Shown: in pieces, positions 38,801-52,500 of the stretch
Numbering within the stretch: position 1 is the first letter of the stretch
How the letters are laid out: the number at the start of each line of letters is the position of its first letter
Source of the DNA: Bugula neritina
Lineage: Eukaryota > Bryozoa > Gymnolaemata > Cheilostomatida > Bugulidae
Assembly: GCA_964035545.1 (NCBI GenBank)
Contig: OZ037767.1
Location: 29,493,628-29,557,627 of the forward strand
Reading direction: 5' to 3'
Length of the DNA stretch: 64,000 nt
Translations under genes and position numbers: made by a program
The notes under the pieces: generated by a model
Seen by the model: only the letters and a program-made list of their open reading frames with translations
What the model was told of the DNA's origin: nothing
The model's database searches: none

Positions 38801-41800
38801 AAACCCTTTGCATACCCACTTCAAGTTAAAAGTGAATAAGTGATGCAAAGAATACAAGTATTGCCATAGCCCAAACACTAAAACATGTTAATATAAACAC
38901 TGACAGGAGAGGTAACTCACCCCCAGCAGGTTTACTTCCTGGCTTATGTTGGACTTGAGGTAGCGATTGTTTAGACTGAACTTCAGAGTTAGCATCAGTA
39001 AGAAACACCGTGCCTTTAGCAGCGTCACCTGCACATAGCAATGAACTCAGAAACTGCAGGGGAGACAATTCTACATCTGTACTATTTTCAGTGAAAGAGT
39101 TACGATGAGAAAAGATTTCAACTTGCCCAACATCAATTTATTGAAGTAGCAAGTGAGTTTCAAAGCACATTCACTCCACTCAAGACATTTATCTTGTATT
39201 AAAAATTCTACTGATAAGACAGTATTGTCAAGAAATGGATGAATATCTGTAGAAGACATAAGTCAAAGTCATACTGAATATGCGGCGATTCAAATTACTG
39301 CAAAACAGTTCTTACCCATGTAATACGCTGCCCTAGCTAATACATTATAATCAACCAGTATGTGCTAATTAAATGTGTCAAAACTTTTATTCATCATAGG
39401 AAGTGAATTTATTTTATTCAGGTACATACAGTAATAAAAAAATTTCAATAGCCCAAATTTTTTAATTTAATAATTCTTTTGGTTCGACACACATGTAGAA
39501 ATTCCCATGAAAACACAACTTCTTCTGTTATTTTTTTCTTCTGGAACACAGGCTTTCTTAATTCGTCTATTACTGCAATTACCTCAATAACTCAGACATA
39601 TGTTTATAGGTGAAAGGAATACAACAGCCACACGTGAACAAGCAGTGTTACCATGGTTACCACTCACCAGGATCTTGATTGGCTGAAGCAGATTTAGCAG
39701 ATGCAGAAGACTTCTGTCTGATGGTAACTGCAGAGACACTGCGTGCTATAGTCTCTTGCTCAGTTTGACTGGCTGTTAATACAAGCAGTGTGTAGTTAGT
39801 ACTGCTAGTGCACAGAGGGTGACATAATATGTGTGTGCGAATCACGTGCATGCGTAGGTAAGTGCAAACTGCATACATGTGTAGGTATGTGCTAACAGTG
39901 CAATGTGCAGTGCATAAATTTTTCTGTAACAACAATATTTAATATTACGTGTGCGTGTGTGCGCGTTTATGTGGGGAAGGGGTTGTGTGGGGGGAGGGGG
40001 GCGTGTGGGGTAAGGGGTTGTGTGGGGTGTTCAAACTAGAAAAAGGAGTCATGGTTATGTTAATTTTAGTTTATATATAAACTCACCATCAGACTGTGCA
40101 GCAGAATCTGCTCTGAATTCTCCGCCAGTCATATTAGTTTGACCTTGACCTCCCTTGCATAGTTTGTCAAGTTGTGTCACTGAAAGTACAATGATATAAA
40201 AACTAACATGTCACTATTCAAAAAACTCAAACTCGAAATGCAACTGTATTTACAATGTTACCAGACTTGGAGTTAAAAAAAGAGAAGGGATGGTCTGATG
40301 TCATAAACATTGCAGCAACCAGGAAGCTGTGCATATACTGGGTGAACGCTCGTTAATAAGTGGATATTTACAGGTAATCAAAACAAAAGTAGGTTTATTT
40401 CATAGAAATGTAGGTTATACCTTATTGATACACATTGCTAGACATTCACAACTAATGTAATTTACACACTATATTCTGTCAATTGCCTTAGGAACTCTAT
40501 GCAATACATACTGCTAGAGTAAACAATACATACTGCTAGAGTAAGCAATACATACTGTTAGAGTAAGCAATACATACTGCTAGAGTAAGCAATACATATT
40601 GCTAGAACAATTAGCAATACATACTGCTAGAACAAGCAATACATACTGCTAGAACAATTAGCAATACATACTGCTAGAACAATTAGCAATACATACTGCT
40701 AGAGTAAGCAATACATACTGCTAGAACAAGCAATACATACTGCTAGAGTAAACAATACATACTGCTAGAGTAAGCAATACATACTGCTAGAACAATTAGC
40801 AATACATACTGCTAGAACAATTAGCAATACATACTGCTAGAGTAAGCAATACATACTGCTAGAGTAAGCAATACATACTGCTAGAGTAAGCAATACATAC
40901 TGCTAGAGTAAGCAATACATACTGCTAGAGTAAGCAATACATACTGCTAGAGTAAGCAATACATACTGCTAGAGTAAGCAATACATACTGCTAGAACAAG
41001 CAATACATACTGCTAGAGTAAGCAATACATACTGCTAGAGTAAGCAATACATACTGCTAGAGTAAGCAATACATACTGCTAGAGTAAGGGGAAGGGGTTG
41101 GCTCTCTATTGGTTGGTGTTTTACGTTCTGTTGCTAGTGTATTCTTAGGTTGGCTAACCGACTTGCGTTTGGAGTTTGCTGTGGGCGTGGCTTTTGAGCT
41201 CGGACGTCTGAATGAAATCACGATAAATACAATTAAATAGAAAAATTCTAAAAATTTATGCTGTGATAGTAAAAAACAGAAACAAAAATTGAAATTTTGG
41301 AGCAATAATACATAGACCTCTGGTATACAGGGGCTAAATGAGATTGATTGAAGCAAGCATGTGTCTGTTTCAATAGACAATTGATTGTAAAAAAACAAGC
41401 TGGTGTAATTGAGATGAGAATATTAAGGGGTGAAGAAGGAAAGGTATTGGTAAGTACCAAAACAAGTAAGATTGAGAGAAGACTTTAGATGTGAGCAAGG
41501 ACGACCAGCAGTAGAAAATGTTGCCTTTGAATAATCTCTGCAGATTATCTTTTCACAACTTGCATGACTCATCTGCTTGCTTGTGGTTTGAAGCTGTAAA
41601 CTCTGAGGCTTCAGTGTTTTGGTATGAAATGCAACCGACCTTCCTTCCAGACATGAAGTTCTTTGAAACTTTAGAGTTTTCGGTTTCACGGAATGCTGGC
41701 TGTGATACAAAATGGATGATGGGGTAACGTTCCTTGCCTTTTCAGATTGCTTGAACTTCAGCTCAACATTACTGTCAGTTGCATTGCTGATATCTACAGT

Positions 41801-44800
41801 CTGAGAATGTTTTTTAGTGTTTTCATTATGGCTGCTAATAGTCTTTATTGCATCCACTGTCAGTGATGTAACTTTCCTCGAATCCAGTCCATCGGCAAGA
41901 CTAGAAGGACGTTCAGCTAATGAACATTCGGGAGTTTTTTGAGAGACTTCATGTGAAGGGCAAGGCAGCATCTCAGCTTCGTCAGAGTGGTTACTAAAAT
42001 TCTGTGTCAGCTGAGTTAATACACTGTCGTCTGCAAGTTTGTCTATTAGTACTTCATGCATAGTATCGCTGCTATCCGATGCAATGACATAATCAGCAAA
42101 CCCTAATGAACTTTGTGCCTGCTTAGCAACTAACCTGTCATCTGATATACTTCTTATATGTTCTATTATAGCATCTGAAAGTTTAGTACTTTTAAGCAAA
42201 CCTCCAACTTGAATATTTTTAAAGCTATCATCACATTGGACGGACATTGCATGAGTTTCTGGTATTGTGAGCAAACTGCTACTCGGAGTTACATAATCTA
42301 CCTCGTTGAAATAAGGGTAAGGTAAAAAAATGGTTCTCTTAGGCTGAATTACTTCTGAAATGGTTGAATCAGAACTACTAGAAGGTAAGTTGGTAGTTAC
42401 TTTTCTTGCTCGTCTAGTTTTAGCGTCAAGATGTCGAGGTAATTTATCTCTACATAAACTTAGCAAATAGTTGGGTGACATGTGAAATGGAGCAGAAATA
42501 GAGGCACTTTCACTGTTAGAGGCTGACGCAATGTAACCCAAACCAGAAACAACATCAGACAGCGACATCGCACTTTGTCTGGTAGATGGTTGCCGGATTT
42601 CATTTGAGAGGAAATGACTCAGTTGAACTAATCTAATATATCCAGAATATATCGTCTTAAGAAACTTTTTAGTTTGGACATGCTTTCTCAAGTTTGCATT
42701 ATGTTTCTTGCGCAACATTGTTGGTTCGAGATAAAATAGATCAGAGTAGTTAAGCTGAGATGTTTTAAATATAACTTGAAAATCCATGAGTTTCTTCTCC
42801 TTGGTGTTATGTTTATTGGAACTCTTACTTTGAACTAGTAAACTACTTGTAGTTGTATCAGCGGTTGGTTCATTTTTATTCATGCTGTGTTTGCTTTCTA
42901 ATTTGTTTTGAGGAAAAACAGGCATGGAGGTTGGATATTGAAACTTGAGAGATGTATTAGCAACCTGGTTTGGTAAGGCATTGTATAAATTGTCATTTAA
43001 TTTAGCTTTCTGTGCCGTTTCAAAAGCCTTTGCTCGGACCTTCATCTGAAGGGAATTTTTATTATTCAGGTGCAAACTTTCAGATTTGAAAGACCCTCTA
43101 CTTGATATTGAAGGCAAGTCAATGGGTTTGGTATTGAAATAGTATGAAGATAGAGATCTGTGATAGAAAAACAATCTCTAGTTCACATATAAATAAATTT
43201 TGCTTAACATTTTTAACTAGCAATATAAGTACAACATACTTCTTTATCTTAGTGACATATAACACTACTGAACTAACAATGTGCACAATAATTATATTAT
43301 GACAAATAATATAATGAATCAAGTTTTTGAAAATTTAATAACTTGAGACATTTCCAAAATATTGTACCAATTAAAATATAATTGCTATTTGCAACTGATA
43401 GTATACCCCAGTGTGTTTGTTCACATAAGAAACGAGTAGAAGGAGTGAGATATAGGAGTAACTGAAGTAATCAGGAGGTTGAAGAAAGATGCTACTACCT
43501 CTGTCTTATAACAAAGATAATATCGCAGCAGTAGACCTATGAGTCATAAACTAAGAACTGGTGAGTCATAAACTACAGGCAAATGAGTCATAGGTTACCA
43601 ACGCATACTAGTGAAACATAAAGTTCAACTACTATCACTGAGAAAATGAATGAATTGGGAAAAGCAAGAAATTACTAACTACGTACTCTACAAGCTCATA
43701 GAAAAGACAAAATATGACGTACTCAAAGCACGACATGCAATATAGAAACTTTATCTAATCTAATAACTAACGTAACTCACCCATCATCCTCAATAGGACT
43801 GCCAACACAAAAACACAAGACTAAATAAAAACATCTGAAGTCACATTTACCAAACAAGGTAGAATAATAATGTAAATCTAGTGCAAACTCAATAACGAAC
43901 TATTTTGTTAGAGTTCAAACTGCAAAGCATACCTGGAGCCGTAGTTTGCTGACGACATATCTTTGATGGCAGCATTCTTCTTAATCATGTCATCGAGTTT
44001 CTTCTGTTGCTTAACTTTCATCGGACTCGGGCCAAGTCTACGATCATCTGAAAATATTCTCAACAAATGTATAATCATGAGAAACTGTAGTTAGTGTTAT
44101 AAATGATTAAGTAAAATATTACTTTAAGAGAAATTCATGACAGAACTAAATATTAAAGTACACGTTATAATGTAGAAATCTGCTCATAGTTGAATGACAA
44201 CTGACCAGCTTGAATTCCCTGACACTGACTAATGCCTGGTCCTTGTATATTCACTGTATTTAGAGGCCTCAGTCTAGCTTTTAACAACTTAGGCTGTCGA
44301 AACTGGGTGAATTTTGGAGTTTTCTCCCTTTTGTTTATGAATTTACCAACTTCCATGGTTGCCAATATAGTTGCGTGCTTTAGATCTTCACTTGGAGACA
44401 AAGGTCTTCTCTGTAAATACAAACAAACAATATTAATGAAATTCTATCTTATGATCAGATTCCTTAAGCACAGTGAACCCTACCCTCTATATCAGTAGAT
44501 TTAAACTGAAACTGAGAGGATAACTCCAAGTAATACACCCTCTCGCTATACCCCTGCATGAAAATTAAGCATTGAAATATATTCCTAAAGTTTGGCATAA
44601 AAGCACAAATGGATGTGAATCATTTAAATACTGAAAACTTTAGATTTTAAAGTGTTGTGCCATTTCAAACATAATAAAAAAAAGTTTGTAGACTTATAGA
44701 GAGTAGTGTATGTCTAGTAATCACTGAGGAATAGTAGGCTGTAACAACATAGCCTGTGGATTAGTTACACATGTAGTTGACAAAGAAAAGACATAAGCAT

Positions 44801-47800
44801 GATATATGTATGAGATTTTGGCTCAAAGAGTTACAAGTACATACAGTGTAGATGGTAAATCATGTGGTGACAGTTGAAACAGAAAAGATGTGTAAAAACA
44901 CAGAAACTTTGTAAATATTGCTAAACAAAGTACTGTGAGAAGCAAGATCAGTGTTGTTACACAGAGAAACATATACATACTACCACATGAACAAACAGAG
45001 AAGTTTACAAACATTGAACAGAATAGACAGTAGTGAGTGGTTCACAATATACTGTGTAAGAAATACACATAGACTCAGTGAGTAGAGAATCAGTTATACT
45101 GTACCATCAGCATCTCAGGAGGAACTATCCAGTCTGTCTGAATGCAAAGTGAATTATTTTAGAGTAATTTCACAACAATTTTGGTTTGTCTGTTTTTTAA
45201 ATAACAATAAATTGATTTTTATTTTTATTTTTAGAAGCAATAATAATTACTAATGCCATTATGTACTGCTACTGCACATTAAATATAATTTTGCTATAAT
45301 TCACAATGAGTTGCTTTAGTCTGAAAAGTTACAATTTTGTAACTTCCTAATATCATGCAATAATTATTGTCGTAGAAGAAAGGCAAATCCAAGAGACATC
45401 ATGAAATCAATATAATAGCTTCTGCTAAAAATAACTTTAACAGGATCTTAGTTTTTTGCTGTTACGGAAAAGAAAAAAATACATTCAATTCAGAAACAAC
45501 ATTCTGCAACTTAACCAGGTAGAAGTCTGTTTAAAATCAGTTCAACCAATCAGGATCCGATGTCAGTATAAAAACATAACGACAGGTTCTGACAACTTAC
45601 AAAAATCAAACTTTAAAGTTACTAGCTTATCTTTGACTTACTCAGAGTGCAGTAATATAAAATATAATTTAATTAACTTAAAGCTGCACAATAAAATTTG
45701 ATAAAAATTCCAAGCTGAAATCAAAAAATAAGAAGCAAGTTCTATCACACATATCGTATAAACTCATAGCCTAACGTAAAGTAGGAAGGGGCAGCGAGCA
45801 CACGCCACAAACATGCAGTTTACTCACTGGTTCTGATTCAAGGCTACACCTAGATGGCGTAGTCTGCAAGCTAGCCTGAAATTCCTCCATTGTGTTTAGT
45901 CTATGCTGTTGGGGGTTAGCAAGCGGCTAGAATTCAACATCACATTAGTCAGCACATATTACGTGCAAAACACAGGTTAAAGTTAGTAACTGAAGATGAA
46001 TACCAAAATAAAATAATGAGGTTATTGAAATGTTAGACATTAAAACTCAGTTAATTTGGTGTTTCACAACTATAATTAATCTGACTATAGAATAGAAGAT
46101 TACCAAAATATTAATAAATTAGTAAAGGAATCTTCAAACATAATAAATAACAAAATGGGAGGAAAATAGCTAAAACTAATAGTTTTAAAAACTTACTGTG
46201 TACGGGTCATTCCTAAAACTGTGGGAAGTATCTTGCTTAAAGGGGTGTAGCACATAGTTGTTGTCTTTAAGGGGGAGAACAGGAGGTGGAGCTACAGGTA
46301 AAGGAGTGTATGCAGCAGAAGACCAGGCTGAATTCCGTCCCTTACTACTGTAATTCAAAGTGATAACAACAGTTAACAAAAAACACAGAAAGATGACTGC
46401 TTGGGTTTCACAATGCATAAAAAGAAATTTCCTGTAGTTAAATAAACCATTTAATAACTAATTTCCATAAAAGCCATACAGCTTGTAAAACAATCGCATT
46501 ACTTTATACTCATTAGCTAAGGTGATTGACTAAAGCTGATTTTAAGCAAACTGTCCTTTCTTTCTACAGAATAAAATGAGAATTTTTATAGAATTGACCA
46601 TTTCACAAGGTAGTTAAACGCAGACATGAATAAAATATTCTCAGTGAGATGAAAAACTGCCATGGTAGCCTACCTAGCCCCTCGACTGAGTCTTGACTTA
46701 TTTCTGTTGTTAGCAGGTGCGCTGTGCATGCCTGTATGTTTCTGTGTATGCTGCTGTGTGTACTTCCTTGTGCTAGCAGACGCAGCCTGCCTGTTGAGAT
46801 TTTGTACTGGTGCTGTAACTATACGCAAAGTGATGATGTCATTAAAATGTAACAATTAAATAGCAGAAATATTTTCTTGAATTAGAAACTAAAGCAATGA
46901 TTGATATAAATAACTCAACACATTATACAAATGACTTCATGTTTAAATTTACATTATTAATTATCAAAATTAAAATTACTGCAACACTCAAATCAAAATT
47001 ATTTTATTATAAAATTATGCTTCATAGTATTAATAAAATAATATGCTTTATATTATTAGTAATAAATGATACTTTAAATTTCAATCTACTTCATATTTGC
47101 AATATATTTTTTGATAAAATTTAACCTAGACTGTGATAGGTGGTATAGCAATGCTATAGTTGAAGCAGTATAAGAGTGCACAGAATACATAGACTGAGGT
47201 CTTTAACCTCACCTGGTTGTGCGGGTCGACCAACATACTCCGCAGTCTCAGGTTTAGTTTCACCAATAGTGAGAAAAGCTTTTGGCTAAAATATTACATC
47301 ATTTCTGCACAAAAGTGTGTATGTTTCGAGTTTTATAAATAGCAATATGATCCACATGATGACTATGTGTGTTGAACAAATTAGTATGCAAATGTACTGA
47401 TACTGTAATACTTATACAGGTTTCCTCAGTAAAAGATTGCTCATTGACCATGCCATAGATAGAATTTTAATTTTTAGCATTCATAAAATATAAACTCTTT
47501 GATTTAGCTGCTTACATAATCTAGGCTTAGATAGCTGTTATTAGTCAGCTCAAATATCTTTAAAGCTGCCATTGCAAAATAAGTAAATACAGGACTACAG
47601 TAAAAACTGTCATTAAAAACAAACCAACTAAAATTATAGCTTGTAGTACAGACCTCAATGCCCTTCCTAGGAGCTGCCCTGGAGTGCTCTTCCCTGTAGA
47701 TTACATCAGTAGGCTTTAGAGTGATGGTCGGCTGAAAAGATTTATAGTGCTTTTGAGTAGCAGATGCATTAGCAAAAGGATTGAGATTGGCTGAATCAAG

Positions 47801-48183
47801 GTCATAGTCTTCCAAGTCGCCCTCTGTACCTCCTATACAAAGTCAATAGAAAAGATAATTCTAAAACAGCTTAAACAGATTTGTGGAGTGTGATTATTCA
47901 CATTGAAACTAGGTTTGTCATCTAAATATGAGACAAAGATTATGAATAGGAAAATTTTTAACTCTGCAGTTGCTAGACTAAGATTCCAAGAATTACTTTA
48001 AAGCAATCAGTAGTTTGAGTTATAGATGCAATAAGTTATGTGATTTCAGATTAAATAAGAAGACTTTACAATATAACTTCTAATGCTAATAGTAATAGTT
48101 TAATACTAATAGTAATAATAGTTACCTGCACTAGATATATCGTCTAAAGGAGGTGGAATGTCATCTTCTAACGTGTAGTCCAT
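32873..48183 (-). CDS. Large multi-exon protein of unknown function (about 1,712 aa)
   Basis: A chain of 26 exons closes in phase from ATG 48183 to TAG 32873: 48126-48183, 47654-47832, 47213-47285, 46674-46818, 46197-46347, 45828-45926, 45105-45137, 44206-44410, 43933-44047, 43781-43798, 41458-43157, 41318-41333, 41077-41207, 40087-40179, 39668-39772, 38921-39028, 38406-38554, 37746-38127, 37321-37460, 36757-36942, 36164-36295, 35291-35560, 34736-34767, 34329-34499, 33537-33619, 32873-33237. It starts MDYTLEDDIPPPLDDI. The middle, including a 1.7-kb exon (about residues 359-926), is Ser/Thr/Lys-rich and looks disordered. The last ~220 residues look folded (FYFAYDADMKLSR, KRWALLFGFQLTF, HHYAKLLLPVWVC). 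No family is recognised. A scaffold role is only a guess. Exon edges may be off by a few bases. Confidence 0.75.
33300..33536. repeat. Tandem duplication next to a splice donor
   Basis: Two copies of about 115 bp, sharing ACACACATATA.A.AACATTG.TATAAC and AAACTTACAAC/AAACTTACCAG. They start the intron that follows exon 33537-33619 of the large gene. The donor context (GTAAGTTTGA on the minus strand) is present in both copies, so the duplication made a second donor-like site. Confidence 0.6.
37604..37735. repeat. AGGTCACA minisatellite at an intron start
   Basis: Degenerate repeat of about 15-18 bp built on AGGTCACAAGTA, with about seven recognisable units. It ends within a few tens of bases of the donor of exon 37746-38127. 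AGGTCA also equals a nuclear-receptor half-site, but even spacing suits a simple repeat better. Confidence 0.65.
39973..40032 (+). repeat. G-rich tract with quadruplex potential
   Basis: Several runs of four to six G (GGGGAAGGGG, GGGGGGAGGGGGG, GGGG...) within 60 bases on the + strand, inside an intron of the large minus-strand gene. The transcript would carry the C-rich strand. Confidence 0.6.
40499..41088. repeat. 22-bp minisatellite that includes a splice donor
   Basis: About 26 tandem copies of a unit built on AATACATACTGCTAGAG, with variants ending AGAACA or AGAACAATT. On the minus strand every unit reads CTAGCA|GTATGTATT. The donor that keeps the large gene in frame (exon 41077-41207) is inside the unit nearest the exon. 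The rest of the array fills the start of the intron with copies of that donor. Confidence 0.93.
41318..41333 (-). other. 16-nt micro-exon of the large gene
   Basis: A 16-base exon (acceptor CATTTAG, donor GTCTAT) is needed because exon 41458-43157 ends in phase 1 and exon 41077-41207 starts in phase 2. With it the protein reads through as APVYQRRPSSKATP. Without it the next exon meets a stop. The inference is from phase and splice sites only. Confidence 0.55.
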
Positions 48184-48551
48184 TGCTTTAGTATATTCTA
48201 AAAAAAAGTACACTAATTTAAATCACAATCTTAGTAGTACTTATACTAGTACGGTCTACTAGTAGTATCACTAGTACTAGTAGTAATACACTAATAGTCG
48301 TCGTGCTTGTACTCAACACTATCATTATCATTATGATTATCACGATGATTGAAGTTGACTTTAAAACTGAAAGTAAGAGTTAGTATACCAGTAACTAAAA
48401 ATAAAAAAAATTATTATTACACTTGCGTAAGCGCGTGAGGAGATAATGAAACCATAATTATTATAATTATATTTATAATAATAATATTTTGCTCTTTTAC
48501 GTATTTGCGAAATTTGCAATTGAATTGAGCATGCCTTGACAGGTAACTAAC

Positions 48552-48650
48552 CTGTTGTTTATATTTCCGGCGAAAAGATTCATGCCGAACGCTTGCGCTT
48601 TTCGATATCCGTTCTTGTGTACCAGAGGTATGTATATTGTTCCGCGCCAT
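48552..48650 (-). CDS. Possible upstream exon / upstream ORF
   Basis: ATG at 48650 in a good context opens MARNNIHTSGTQERISKSAS and on to KQQ, 33 codons, with a strong donor (CAG|GTTAGT). It ends in phase 0, while the next exon of the large gene (48126-48197) reads openly only in phase 1. Spliced directly, the frame runs nine codons on, past the start at 48183, to TAG. It is therefore an upstream ORF, the start of a different isoform with an unseen exon, or a small separate gene. Confidence 0.4.
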
Positions 48651-49511
48651 GGTGATTGAAAAATAAATAAAATAATATGTTTTTAACTTCATTCTCATTA
48701 GGCATTTTGAATCTCATGTAAAATGTGAAGCTCATTTCATAAAACGTGTAAGCGTTCTTATTTTTAGATGTTGCATTTTAATACGTTTTAAATATTGCAG
48801 TTTCTCTTTTTGTATATACTAATAATTGTAACTGTAAGTGTAATTCAAACTGTTAAACTAAAACTTAAACTAAAACTTAGACAGTTACTGTTAGAGTAAC
48901 AACAGTCTTGTATGTGTGTTGAAGATTTGTATTATTAATCATTGAAGTTGATTTTTTCATATTATCATTATGGCATTACAGACTTATTAATTAGTTTTCA
49001 AAATTTTCTATAGAATGTCAACTGAGTTAGACTTGAGTTACTAAGTTTATGTGTTCAACTGTAATTTTAGCTAAAAGTAGCAAGTGTAAAATTTTATAGA
49101 AATTAAAATAATTTCATAGATATTGATCTTCAGCTTGTAATCATTATGATATTATATCTTTTTGTATTTAATTTCAGCTTATGGTCATTTCATTTTTAAA
49201 ACTTTTGCTTAATTTTCTATTTTTGTAAGCCAAAATTACCAATAGTATATTATATACATCAATTTACCATAGGGAGCTAATCAGGCTGGGTCTTACTTTT
49301 TCAATTCTTGCTGCTATTTGTAATCTGAGTTTACATTTAATATATATGCTAATATTGCATAGCACTCTACTAGTAAATTTTGTTGCATTTCAAGATCTAG
49401 TATCTAGTTCATTTTCTTTTGCGTTGAGTTTTTTTCAACTCAAATGTGCAAATGCATTTTCTGTTATCAAGTGTTCTGTAGATTGTTTCTCCCGTATTTA
49501 TGTAATCTGCT
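48651..49511. promoter_or_regulatory. Head-to-head intergenic region (candidate bidirectional promoter)
   Basis: About 860 bp separates the divergent starts of the large minus-strand gene and the ankyrin-C2 gene. It is AT-rich with no clear TATA at a fixed distance from either ATG. It holds repeats such as AACTAAAACTTAAACTAAAACTTAG near 48860. Sharing of a promoter is inferred from layout only. Confidence 0.4.
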
Positions 49512-52500
49512 ATGACTAGTGACACAGACAATGCTTCAGATAGTGACTTACACATAGCTGTGAGGTATTGTACTCTACACATATCTATTCTATGTCTATT
49601 CTATATTATCTAGCAAGTGACCTAGATACAGCTGTAAGGTTTCAACATGTATTAGTAAAAAGTATAAATTTATAGCTTTTCTTTTTGAGTTGCATGGCCA
49701 TAAAATTTGTTTTATCTTTGTTCATACTCTGCTAATGTTATAAAATATTTTAGAGAGAAAGTTTCAGAGTTGAGGTTAAAATTATTTCATTTTATTTCTT
49801 TACTAGACTAAAAGCAGTTATTTTGAGTCTAGTAACAAATTGATGGATGCTAAAAATTTTTGTTTTCTTATTTTATTAATTTAAATTTTTAACTCCTATG
49901 CTCTATTTTATTCAGTCTCTTTATAAAAATGGCTTTGAGCACTTTATTTCAGTTAAACTGTTGATTGTTGGTATTTAAATTCTTATTTCCCAGTAGATTA
50001 TATGTAACAATGTTACAGTAAAATGTCTCTCTCATACAAAGCATTTCCATAAGCTGATATTGATATTTGTTTAAATGCTCCACAGTTTATGTAACTGTAA
50101 TTGTACTGATATATTCATTATTCAACAGTTTATTGCTCTCTAAATTGTATTGAGGTTGTTTTACTTTGCAGGTACAAAGATATAAAAGAAGTTCAAACTG
50201 CTTTACAATGTAAACTAAGTCCTAACAAAATAGGAATATATCAGTGGAGTCCACTTCACGAGGCCTCAAACTATGGCTACATAGATATTGTGAAACTGCT
50301 GCTAAAATATGGAGGTAGATCTATTCAACTGTTTCTACAGAAACTTACTAACCTCAGCTAAATGTTGATAATATATTTAATGTTTATAATAAACTAGAGC
50401 TAGTGCTTGTGCAGATAAAAATAATATTACATAACCGTTGGTGCAAATTAAAACATTGTAAGGAAGGTTCTATCACTTTTTCTCAATTAATTTTACATCT
50501 GTATGCTTTTCTGTATCGAATAAGGAGCCAATTTTAGTGTGTATTTTCTTTGTATAATACTTACACTATTTTCTATAATATTGCGTAATAGCTAGTAGTT
50601 TGTTATAGCTAAAAACTACCCACTTAGAATCTACACCAGATATGACTAACAGTTGCTATGCTAGGAAGACCTCGCATATGTTCTTTACAAAAAAAGTCTA
50701 TGATTGTTCAGGTAACCCCAATTTACCTGACAAGCACCTGTGTAACACGGCTGTGCACTATGCAGCTCAGGAAGGTCACCCTACCTGCTTGCGTCTGCTT
50801 ATTGAGGCAGGGGGAGATTATTCCATAACTAACTTTGATGGATACACCCCTCTAGACCTGGCTACTAGAGCATGTGAGAGAGTGATAGAGAAAAAACGTA
50901 AGTAGCGTGTATAGTTTTGTAAAACACATTAAGACCCTATTAGACCATGTTGCTTTTTGTATGCTACTAGTACATTGACATGTTTTTCAATATATTTTTT
51001 ACAAATTTTTTCTTACTGAATTTCTTAATAATTTTTGTTGTTGACTTACTTTCAACTTAGTTTAGTTGAAATTTTAAATGCATATGCAATACTGGAGAGT
51101 TATGTGGACTAATTTTTTTTTAAGAAAGAATTTAACCTCCAAGTTGTTTTTAAAGTTATGACAAAATTCTAGTAGTTATTGGACGTTTAAATTTCAAATT
51201 CTCATTAACTAAACATCACAAGAGATTTTTGTTTAATAGCATGAGTTCCATATACAGTGAAAGGTATATACTAGCTCTGTATATAATATTATACTGCAGG
51301 AGTAACACAGCTGATTAAAATGCCATTAACTGAGGTAATCAAAGATGCTAAACAGGAGATTCTGAGAAAGGCGTTGGAAACAAAGCCTTGCTTGTCGGGC
51401 TCCACATCTCCCCAGCCCACCGACACAACTAATAGTGATGCTAGATCACAGTCTATGAAAAACAGGCGTGAAAATATACTAAAAGCCTGGTCACCACAAA
51501 TCAACCAATCAGATCCAGGTATATATATTTTATACTAATTATACCCGCAATGTATCGCTATTAGTGTGATTATAATATTATATTTCTAATTATGAATATT
51601 TTATTCCCATTCCTTGTTATTGTTATTTAATTCTACATAATATTTTGGAGTTATGGAATCCATTATCAGAGAAATAATAATTTCCATCTTTTTTTGGTTT
51701 ATATTTTACATCAGAGATTTAAGTATAATAATACTAAAAGAATTCAAATCCTCACTTTACCTGGTATAATTGAAGTTTTTGTGGTAACTGTAGTTATGAT
51801 TTCTTTGAAATAACTTCCCTATCATTTCTACTGAGAACTTATATACGCAGTAAATATATAGTTATATACAGTATAATAATATACATAATATCGTTATATA
51901 TACTTACTCAGGCACTATGGGGAACCTGCACATGTCATTCGAGTACAACAGCAAGAAGTCTTACCTCAAAGTGAGGCTATGGAAGCTGACTGGACTCATG
52001 TTCTCTGCCACTCACTCTGCTAAAGTCAGCACTCTTTACATCAAGACTAGGTTACTTCCAGACGTACATCATGATACTAAAAGAAAGTCTGAAGAGGTGC
52101 GGGTTTCTCCTCTCCTTGGAACTGAAGCTAAACAGAGGTATATAGTATGAATAATTACAGTGCAAACTACTTTATGAGTTGTTTTCTCGGGATGTAAACT
52201 AAAGTTTTACAATTATTGATGATGTAAATTTTAATATGGCTTCACAGTTATATTTTATTGCAAATCTTCAGTTATGTGAGCCCATAATGTTTAGTAACAA
52301 TAAAAATTTACAAGTTTAATAATTTCAACTGTGAAACACCTTTGTACAGTACCCAGCATAAAATTACAACAATATGTATTATCAGCCTATAAATTATGAC
52401 TTTACAGCAGTTCGGGCAGATGTTGAATTGTGTGGGTCTAGGATTGGATATAACATTAAAAGTAGGAACTGCAGTGGTTTAAACCTTACTGCAAATAAAC

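Noticed and set aside
40499-41088. CRISPR-like array
   Set aside because: Units are directly joined or differ by a few bases, with no unique spacers, and the setting is a eukaryotic intron.
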